Positions 35,486 through 41,444 of a stretch of DNA of 41,444 nucleotides are shown one piece after another. Below the pieces are notes generated by a model that made no database searches, was not told the DNA's origin, and worked only from the letters and a program-made list of their open reading frames with translations. Position 1 is the stretch's first letter. Every line of letters begins with the position of its first letter. This stretch comes from an uncultured Eubacteriales bacterium (GTDB taxonomy: Bacteria; Bacillota; Clostridia; Oscillospirales; Oscillospiraceae): assembly GCA_949744075.1 (NCBI GenBank), contig CATJWI010000105.1, positions 1 through 41,444 of the forward strand. Direction: 5' to 3'. Both the position numbers and the translations under genes were made by a program.

Positions 35486-36337
35486 TCACTGGTTGGCCAA
35501 TAGCAGGTCGGCCAGGTCATACTTCTCGGCAATGGTATTGAGTGTGCCGTCGGCCACCAGCTCCGCCATGGCGGTATTGAAGGCGGCGGCAATGTCGCTG
35601 TCTTTCCGAAAGCCTACGCCGTACTCCTCCACCGACAGCTGCAGGTCGGGGATGACCATGAGGTCGGAATAGTCCCCCTGGCCCACCATGGCCCCGGCCA
35701 GCACGAAGTCCAGCACACAGGCGTCGGCGCCGCCGGCCTTGACCTCCAGCAGGGCGTCGGTCTGCTTGTTTACCGAGGTGTATTCCGCCTGGGCCAGGCT
35801 TTCGTCGGCGTCCTCCCCAATGACGGCGGCCTCGCCGGCGGAGCCGGCCTCGGCCTCCACCCGGGCCCCCACCAGGTCGGCGGTGGAGGTGTACTTCTCC
35901 GCGTCGGAGGCCCGGATGACCACCACCTGGTAGTTCTTGATATAGGGGTCGCCGATGGTGAGGGCCTCCTGGAGGGCGGGGGTAATGGTCATGCCATTCC
36001 AGATACAGTCGATGCGCTTGCCCTCCAGCTCCATGACCTTGGAATCCCAGTTGATCTCCACAAACTCAGGCTCCACCCCTAACTTTTCGCACACGGCAGT
36101 GGCGAACTCGGTCTCGAAGCCCACAAACTGCCCGTCGTCATCCAGGTAGTTCATGGGGGCGAAGTAGGTAAAGCCGATCTTCAAACTGCCGTTGGCCTTG
36201 ACATAGTCCAGGTCGTTGTCAGCGGCGGGAGCGGCACTGTCGGCTACGGGCTGGGAGGGCTGAGCGCTCCCGCCGCCGCAGGCACACAGGGAAAGGGCCA
36301 TGGTGAGCGCCAGGGCCAGAGAGATGAATTTTTTCAT
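35486..36337 (-). CDS. Polar amino acid ABC transporter substrate-binding lipoprotein
   Basis: MKKFISLALALTMALSLCACGGG lipobox; GFETEFATAVCEKLGVEPEFVEINWDSK. Confidence 0.92.
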   Translation of the reverse strand: MKKFISLALALTMALSLCACGGGSAQPSQPVADSAAPAADNDLDYVKANGSLKIGFTYFAPMNYLDDDGQFVGFETEFATAVCEKLGVEPEFVEINWDSKVMELEGKRIDCIWNGMTITPALQEALTIGDPYIKNYQVVVIRASDAEKYTSTADLVGARVEAEAGSAGEAAVIGEDADESLAQAEYTSVNKQTDALLEVKAGGADACVLDFVLAGAMVGQGDYSDLMVIPDLQLSVEEYGVGFRKDSDIAAAFNTAMAELVADGTLNTIAEKYDLADLLLANQ

Positions 36338-36398
36338 GATATGTATCCTCCTATGGGATGGAAATTGAGCGTGGTCCTTGCCCACGGCACTTTAGTAT

Positions 36399-36412
36399 AT
36401 TAGCACGCTAAT
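36399..36412. promoter_or_regulatory. Short inverted repeat in divergent intergenic region (candidate operator)
   Basis: ATTAGC-AC-GCTAAT. Confidence 0.35.
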
Positions 36413-36526
36413 GCAAAAATGTAAAGAGAAATTTTGAAATTGGTGAAAACTCCAAGATTCGCCGGGAATAGGAGGGGAAAAACTCCACATCTTAATGGCA
36501 GACTTTCAATAACGGAGGAGAAGGAC

Positions 36527-37663
36527 ATGAAAAAGATCCTTGCGGCTTTGCTGGCCGTTAGTTTATGCGTCCTCCCGGCCCGGGCCGCGGTGACCGGGGC
36601 GCCGGAAGTGTCGGCGGGGTCGGCCCTACTGATGGAGAAGGAGACGGGGCAGATCCTCTATGAGGAGAATTCCCATGACCGGCTGGAGCCCGCCAGCGTC
36701 ACCAAGGTGATGACTCTCCTGCTGGTGATGGAGGCCATCGACGGCGGGGCGCTGTCCCTGGAGGATACGGTGCAGGTCTCCGCCCGGGCGGCCTCCATGG
36801 GCGGCAGTCAGGTGTATTTGAAGGAGGGGGAGACCATGACGGTCCACGACCTCCTCAAGGCGGTGGCGGTCGCCTCGGGCAACGATGCCGCTGTGGCCCT
36901 TGCCGAGCATGTGGCGGGCAGCGAGAGCGCCTTTGTGGAGCGGATGAATCAGCGCGCATCCGAGCTGGGCATGGCCGATACCACTTTTTTGAACTGCACG
37001 GGCCTGCCCGCCCCGGGCCATCTCACCTCGGCCCATGATATTGCCGTCATGAGCCGGGAGCTGATCCTGAACCACCCCAAGATCCGGGAGTATACCACCA
37101 TCTGGATGGACTCCCTCCGGGACGGGGCCTTCCAGCTGGCCAACACCAACAAGCTCATCCGTTTCTATGACGGAGCCACCGGGCTGAAGACCGGCTTCAC
37201 CGCGGCGGCGGGCTACTGCATTTCCGCCACCGCCGAGCGGGACGGCATGGAGCTCATCGCCGTCATCATGAAGTCGGAGACCAAGGATACCCGAAACGCC
37301 ACTGCCAAGAGCATGCTGGACTTTGGCTTTGCCAATTACACCGTCCTGGACGTAAAGCCCGCCCAGGCCCTGGCCCCGGTGAAGGTGCTCTTGGGGGAGC
37401 AGGAGTGGGTCCAGCCGGTGCTCTCGGGCGGGGGCCGGCTGCTGGTGGAGAAGGCCCAGGTGAACCAGGTGGAGACCGCTGTCTCCCTCTGCCCTGACGT
37501 GGAGGCTCCCGTGGAGGCGGGCCAGAAGTTAGGGGAGCTGACGGTGACCATCGGCGGAGAAGTCCGGCAGACCCTGGACCTGGTAGCGGCCCAGCCAGTG
37601 GCACGGCTTACTGTCCCCGGCATTTTTAAGAGCCTGTTGGAACGTTTTTTCCTGGCACGATAA
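36527..37663 (+). CDS. D-alanyl-D-alanine carboxypeptidase (serine-type, DacF-like)
   Basis: Signal peptide; PASVTKVMTLLL (SxxK), SGND (SxN), KTGFTAAAGYC (KTG). Confidence 0.93.
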   Translation: MKKILAALLAVSLCVLPARAAVTGAPEVSAGSALLMEKETGQILYEENSHDRLEPASVTKVMTLLLVMEAIDGGALSLEDTVQVSARAASMGGSQVYLKEGETMTVHDLLKAVAVASGNDAAVALAEHVAGSESAFVERMNQRASELGMADTTFLNCTGLPAPGHLTSAHDIAVMSRELILNHPKIREYTTIWMDSLRDGAFQLANTNKLIRFYDGATGLKTGFTAAAGYCISATAERDGMELIAVIMKSETKDTRNATAKSMLDFGFANYTVLDVKPAQALAPVKVLLGEQEWVQPVLSGGGRLLVEKAQVNQVETAVSLCPDVEAPVEAGQKLGELTVTIGGEVRQTLDLVAAQPVARLTVPGIFKSLLERFFLAR

Positions 37664-37667
37664 GCCC

Positions 37668-37720
37668 AAAAAAGCAGAACAGGGGCAGCTCAAAAAGCTG
37701 CCCCTGTTCTGCTTTTTTTG
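37668..37720. terminator. Long bidirectional terminator
   Basis: AAAAAAGCAGAACAGGGGCAGCT CAAAA AGCTGCCCCTGTTCTGCTTTTTTT. Confidence 0.9.
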
Positions 37721-37727
37721 GGGAAGA

Positions 37728-38185
37728 TCATTCTGTGATCAGAGAGAGAAAGGCCTGGCGGGCTACATCTACCGTCCCCCGGTCGGTGGGAGCCAGCTGG
37801 GGGGACGGCCGGATGAGCGATAAAACTAATGGTCATAAAGGGAGCGGGTAAAGTGTAGCCGGTCAGCTCCGCGGAGCGGTTCATCCTGGCCGGCTGCGAG
37901 ACGATGACCTTCGCCTCTGCTTCCTCGCTGATGAGCCCGCCAATGGTCAGGGGTATGGAGGCGGTCACCTGGCCGTCAATGACGGTGGCCAGTCTGCTCT
38001 TCATGCGGCGAAGCTCCTCCACCGCAAGAGCCATGTCCTCATCGCTGACGCCCAGAACGCAGATGTTCTGGTGGTTGTGGGACATAGAGTAGGCCAAAGC
38101 GCCCCGCCGGAGGGAAAAGCCCTTGACAAAGAAAACGCCCACGTTTCCATTTTTGCCATGCTGCTCCACCATAGAAAATTTTGCC
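37728..38185 (-). pseudogene. Adenine deaminase C-terminal remnant (frameshifted, 5'-truncated)
   Basis: HGKNGNVGVFFVKGFSLRRGALAYSMSHNHQNICVLGVSDEDMALAVEELRRMKSRLATVIDGQVTASIPLTIGGLISEEAEAKVIV...PFMTISFIAHPAVP; after a frameshift at the G6 run (37799-37804) continues QLAPTDRGTVDVARQAFLSLITE*. Confidence 0.82.
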
Positions 38186-38395
38186 GCCATTTCCATGGTG
38201 GAACAGGGCTTTGGTATGAGCATCATGAATGAACTCATTACCCTCCGCTGGCAGGCTGATGTGGTAAAGCTTCCCCTGGACCCACCCCGGCATGTGACTT
38301 TGGGCATGGCGGTGCCGTCCTTAAAAAAGGCCCGGCCAGCGGTGAGTCGCTTTGCCGGGTATGCCCTGGAGCTGCTGGAGAAAAACAAAGGCTAA
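38165..38395 (+). pseudogene. LysR-type regulator C-terminal remnant
   Basis: IENFAAISMVEQGFGMSIMNELITLRWQADVVKLPLDPPRHVTLGMAVPSLKKARPAVSRFAGYALELLEKNKG* resembles the end of a LysR substrate-binding domain; no HTH or upstream portion present. Confidence 0.72.
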
Positions 38396-38411
38396 GCCTT
38401 TTGACAAGGAC

Positions 38412-39383
38412 TCACAGAGTAAACTGGAATACACAAAACGCAGCATATGTGACCAGCAGCGCCACTCCCTGCCAACGACTCAGCTTTCCCCGGACCAGGG
38501 CGGGGAGGGTCATAAAACCCATGACAAAGACCATCAGCGGCAGGTCCACCACCAGGGAGGCGTTGTACCCCGCAATGGTCTTGCCCGCCGGCAGGGAGAA
38601 GGGTGCCAGGACGGTGGAGACGCCGCTGACCAGCACCAGGTTAAAGAGATTGGCCCCCACGATGTTGCCCAGGGACAGGGTGCCGTGGCCCTTTACCAGG
38701 GAGGTGATGGCGGTGACCAGCTCCGGCAGGGAGGTGCCCAGGGCTACGAAGGTGAGGGCGATGACCGACTCGGGCACCCCCAGGGCTTGGGCGATCAGGG
38801 TGCCGTTGTTCACCAGCAGGTTGGCCCCCACCGCAATGACCACGGCCCCCACCGCCAGCAGGCACAGGTCCTTCCACAGGGGGCCGGGCCGCAGGGAGTC
38901 GGGATCCTCGTCGGCGAAGACCTTGGGCATCCGCAGGGCCCGGAAGACGGTGAAGCCCATATAGAGGACGAAGATGCCCAGCAGCTCAACGCCTACCAGC
39001 CGGGTGAAGGTGCCTATGGTGTAGGCCCGGTAAAGGTAGATGGCCGCAGCGATGAAGAAGAACAGCACCGGCACTCCAAAGCTGGCCCGGTTCACCGGGG
39101 CAGGAGAGATGGCGATGGTGATGGCGGCGATCAGGGCGGTGTTGCAGATGATGGAGCCGATGGCGTTGCCGTAGGCGATCTCCCCGTGGCCCCCCAGGGC
39201 AGAGGTGGCCGACACCATCACCTCGGGCAGGGTGGTGCCGATGGAGACGATAGTGGCGCCGATGAGCAGCTCGGGGACCCGGAACCGCTGGGCAATGCCC
39301 ACAGCGCCATCCACGAACCAGTCCCCCCCTTTGACCAGTAGCAGGAGCCCCACCAGGAACAGAAGAACAGGTACAGTCATCAT
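38412..39383 (-). CDS. CaCA-family cation exchanger (calcium/sodium antiporter-like)
   Basis: GATIVSIGTTLPEVMVSATSALGGHGEIAYGNAIGSIICN and VALGTSLPELVTAITSLVKGHGTLSLGNIVGANLFN paired alpha-repeats. Confidence 0.92.
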   Translation of the reverse strand: MMTVPVLLFLVGLLLLVKGGDWFVDGAVGIAQRFRVPELLIGATIVSIGTTLPEVMVSATSALGGHGEIAYGNAIGSIICNTALIAAITIAISPAPVNRASFGVPVLFFFIAAAIYLYRAYTIGTFTRLVGVELLGIFVLYMGFTVFRALRMPKVFADEDPDSLRPGPLWKDLCLLAVGAVVIAVGANLLVNNGTLIAQALGVPESVIALTFVALGTSLPELVTAITSLVKGHGTLSLGNIVGANLFNLVLVSGVSTVLAPFSLPAGKTIAGYNASLVVDLPLMVFVMGFMTLPALVRGKLSRWQGVALLVTYAAFCVFQFTL

Positions 39384-39467
39384 TTAACATCCTTTCCGCC
39401 ATTGACGCAAAAGGCCCAGGCAGGGCCATTGCGCCATACCTGAGCCAAAAAGACAAAAGAAAAGGCC

Positions 39468-39580
39468 CATGTATAGCTTGGCAGTTATACATGAGTCTCG
39501 CAATTTGAAGCAAGCCAGGCCCAAAGGGCCGGGATTGTTGACTTGCTGCGGGCAAAGGCCCGTTTGCTACTCCCTCGTAC
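39468..39580 (-). ncRNA. yybP-ykoY family (Mn2+-sensing) riboswitch with terminator expression platform
   Basis: On the minus strand: GAGGGAGTAGC...GCAGCAAGTCAACAATCCCGGCCC..GGGCCTGGCTTGCTTCAAATTGCGAGACTCATG, then CATGTATA-N10-TATACATG plus T-rich tract. Confidence 0.87.
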
Positions 39581-39585
39581 TGGGA

Positions 39586-39614
39586 AATATAGCATGGTTT
39601 TGGGGATTTGTCAA
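39586..39614 (-). promoter_or_regulatory. Sigma70-type promoter for riboswitch/exchanger transcript
   Basis: Minus strand TTGACA - 17 nt - TATATT immediately upstream of the aptamer. Confidence 0.8.
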
Positions 39615-39626
39615 GGAGGAAAATGG

Positions 39627-39672
39627 AAAAGCCGGGCCGCGCTGTGCCAAACACAGCGCGGCCCTTTTTTCG
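39627..39672. terminator. Rho-independent terminator downstream of etfA (bidirectional-looking)
   Basis: GGGCCGCGCTGTG CCAAA CACAGCGCGGCCC followed by TTTTTT on the plus strand, preceded by AAAA. Confidence 0.75.
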
Positions 39673-39686
39673 GTTGAACGGTCTCT

Positions 39687-40793
39687 TTACTTGCTGGCCT
39701 TCAGGGCCCGGATGGCCTCGGTGAGCATGGGGGTCACCTTGAAGATATCGCCCACGATGCCGTAGCTGGCCACCTCAAAGATGGGGGCAGCCTCGTTCTT
39801 GTTCACGGCGATGATGCACTCGGAGTCCTGCATGCCCGCCTTGTGCTGGATAGCACCGGAAATGCCCAGAGCCACGTAGATGCGGGGATGGACCGTCTTA
39901 CCCGTCTGGCCCACCTGATGATCGGCCTCGATCCAACCGGCGTCCACACAGGCGCGGGAGGCGCCTACCACGCCGCCCAGGGCGTTGGCCAGGTCCTGGG
40001 CCATGGCGATGCCCTTCTCCGGGTCCTTGCTGATGCCGCGGCCCACGGAGACCACCACGTCGGCCCCGATCAGGTCCACCATCTCCTTGGCGGCCTTCTT
40101 GATCTCCAGGATGTCCACGTGGATGTCGTCCTTGCTGAGCTTCACGTCCACCTTCTCCACCACAGTCTTGGCGGCGCCAGCCTCGTCAAAGGGCTGGGTC
40201 TGCATAACGCCGGGGCGCACGGTAGACATCTGGGGACGGAACCGGGGGCAGATGATGGTGGCCATCAGGTGACCGCCAAAGGCGGGACGGGTCATCTTCA
40301 GGTTGGTGTTCTCTTCGAAGATGGTGTTGTCCACGTCGATGGTGGAGGTGGTCTTCAAAAACTCCTTATACTTGGCCACGTCTACATCCAGGTGGGTGCA
40401 GTCGGCAGTGAGGCCGGTATGGAGCCGGGCAGCGCAGCGGGGGCCCAGGTCCCGGCCGATGTTGGTGGCGCCGATGAGGAAGATCTCGGGCTTCTTGTCC
40501 TCCACCAGGTCGCAGATGACCTTGGTGTAGCCGTCGGTGGTATAGTCCTTCAGCAGCTCGTGGTCGCAGTAGTAGACCTTGTCAGCACCGTAGCCGCCCA
40601 GGGCCTTCACGTATTCTTCCTTCACGCCGCTGCCCAGCACCACGCCGCACAGCTCCACGCCCAAGTCGTTGGCCAGCTTGCGGCCCTCGGAAAGCAGCTG
40701 GTAGCTGATGGACATGATCACGCCGTCTCTTTGCTCACAGAACACCCACACGCCCTTGAAGGCGGCGGTATCTTTACTATTGAATCCAGCCAT
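39687..40793 (-). CDS. etfA: Electron transfer flavoprotein alpha subunit
   Basis: VVSVGRGISKDPEKGIAMAQDLANALGGVVGASRACVDAGWIEADHQVGQTGKTVHPRIYVALGISGAIQHKAGMQDSECIIAVNKNEAAPIFEVASYGIVGDIFKVTPML. Confidence 0.95.
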   Translation of the reverse strand: MAGFNSKDTAAFKGVWVFCEQRDGVIMSISYQLLSEGRKLANDLGVELCGVVLGSGVKEEYVKALGGYGADKVYYCDHELLKDYTTDGYTKVICDLVEDKKPEIFLIGATNIGRDLGPRCAARLHTGLTADCTHLDVDVAKYKEFLKTTSTIDVDNTIFEENTNLKMTRPAFGGHLMATIICPRFRPQMSTVRPGVMQTQPFDEAGAAKTVVEKVDVKLSKDDIHVDILEIKKAAKEMVDLIGADVVVSVGRGISKDPEKGIAMAQDLANALGGVVGASRACVDAGWIEADHQVGQTGKTVHPRIYVALGISGAIQHKAGMQDSECIIAVNKNEAAPIFEVASYGIVGDIFKVTPMLTEAIRALKASK

Positions 40794-40809
40794 TGTTTTC
40801 CATCTCCTC

Positions 40810-41444
40810 TCAGATAATGTGCTTGGCGTCCAGGATGCCGATGAGCTGGTCCACGGTGGCCTTGTCGGCCCCCTCCAGCATCATGCCGGCGCCCTTCACC
40901 GGGGGGGAGAAGGACTTGTAGACGTTGGTGGGAGAGCCCTTGAGGCCGATGGTGTCGGCGTCGATGAGGGGCTCGTCTTTCAATGCCTCGTAATCAAAGA
41001 CATCCAGGGGTTTGGAATAGCACTCCATGATGCCGCCCACGGACATGTACCGGGGGGCGTTCAGCTCCTTGACGCAGGTGATGAGGCAGGGGGTCTGGGC
41101 CTTCAGGGTCATGTAGCCGTCCTCCAGGAGGCGCTTGACCACCACGGCGTTGCCCTCGGTCTTCACCTCAGCGGCATAGGAGATCTGGGGCAGATCCAAC
41201 TTCTCGGCGATCTGGGGACCCACCTGGGCGGTGTCGCCGTCGATGGCCTGCCGGCCGCAGAAGACGATGTCATCCTTATCCACGCCGATCTTGTGGATGG
41301 CGGCGGCGATGATCTGGGAGGTGGTGTAGGTATCAGAACCGCCGAACTCTCGGGCGGAGACCAGCACGGCCTTGTCGGCGCCCATGGCCAGCAGTTCCCG
41401 GAGCATGCCCTCGGCGGGCGGGGGGCCCATGGAGACCACGACCA
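40810..41444 (-). CDS. etfB: Electron transfer flavoprotein beta subunit (N-terminus beyond window)
   Basis: MGPPPAEGMLRELLAMGADKAVLVSAREFGGSDTYTTSQIIAAAIHKIG..DIVFCGRQAIDGDTAQVGPQIAEKLDLPQISYAAEV; upstream of etfA; ORF runs to window end. Confidence 0.93.
   Translation of the reverse strand, partial: VVVSMGPPPAEGMLRELLAMGADKAVLVSAREFGGSDTYTTSQIIAAAIHKIGVDKDDIVFCGRQAIDGDTAQVGPQIAEKLDLPQISYAAEVKTEGNAVVVKRLLEDGYMTLKAQTPCLITCVKELNAPRYMSVGGIMECYSKPLDVFDYEALKDEPLIDADTIGLKGSPTNVYKSFSPPVKGAGMMLEGADKATVDQLIGILDAKHII

Noticed and set aside
38352-39341. Plus-strand ORF overlapping the CaCA exchanger
   Set aside because: Low-complexity Gly/Gln/His-rich antisense product; the minus-strand exchanger has clear paired alpha-repeats.
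1-41444. tRNA/rRNA genes
   Set aside because: No convincing T-arm/acceptor pattern or rRNA-like segment was noticed in intergenic DNA; a tRNAscan run would be needed to exclude them fully.

Overview
This 41.4-kb GC-rich window looks like a Clostridia/Oscillospirales-type (Firmicutes) chromosome. All calls come from reading the supplied sequence and ORF track; no database search was run. From left to right: (1) a barnase-like toxin carrying a phage Mu-F/minor-head-type Cys/His motif, translationally coupled to a barstar-domain immunity protein and bracketed by two copies of an imperfect palindromic repeat. (2) A three-gene 2-hydroxyacyl-CoA-dehydratase/activase-like operon. (3) A large catabolic locus: BMP-family ABC importer, four Gfo/Idh/MocA-type proteins (one apparently degenerate), an amidohydrolase, two dissimilar ROK proteins and an AraC regulator. 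(4) A giant (~2465 aa) cell-wall-anchored Cna-B/beta-helix adhesin on the minus strand, preceded by a structured leader RNA that ends in an intrinsic terminator. (5) A SCIFF (ranthipeptide) precursor with its radical SAM/SPASM maturase and an Orn/Lys/Arg decarboxylase-type enzyme. (6) A carbohydrate-binding/SLH surface protein, and an ECF sigma factor with a linked membrane protein. (7) A polar amino-acid ABC importer and a D-Ala-D-Ala carboxypeptidase. (8) A composite pseudogene scar joining an adenine deaminase remnant to a LysR remnant. (9) A CaCA-type exchanger behind a yybP-ykoY (Mn2+) riboswitch with readable promoter, aptamer and terminator. (10) EtfA and a truncated EtfB. The best leads are the repeat-flanked barnase/barstar cassette, the catabolic locus with apparent pseudoenzymes, the unassigned adhesin leader RNA, the seven-cysteine SCIFF variant, and the riboswitch-controlled exchanger.
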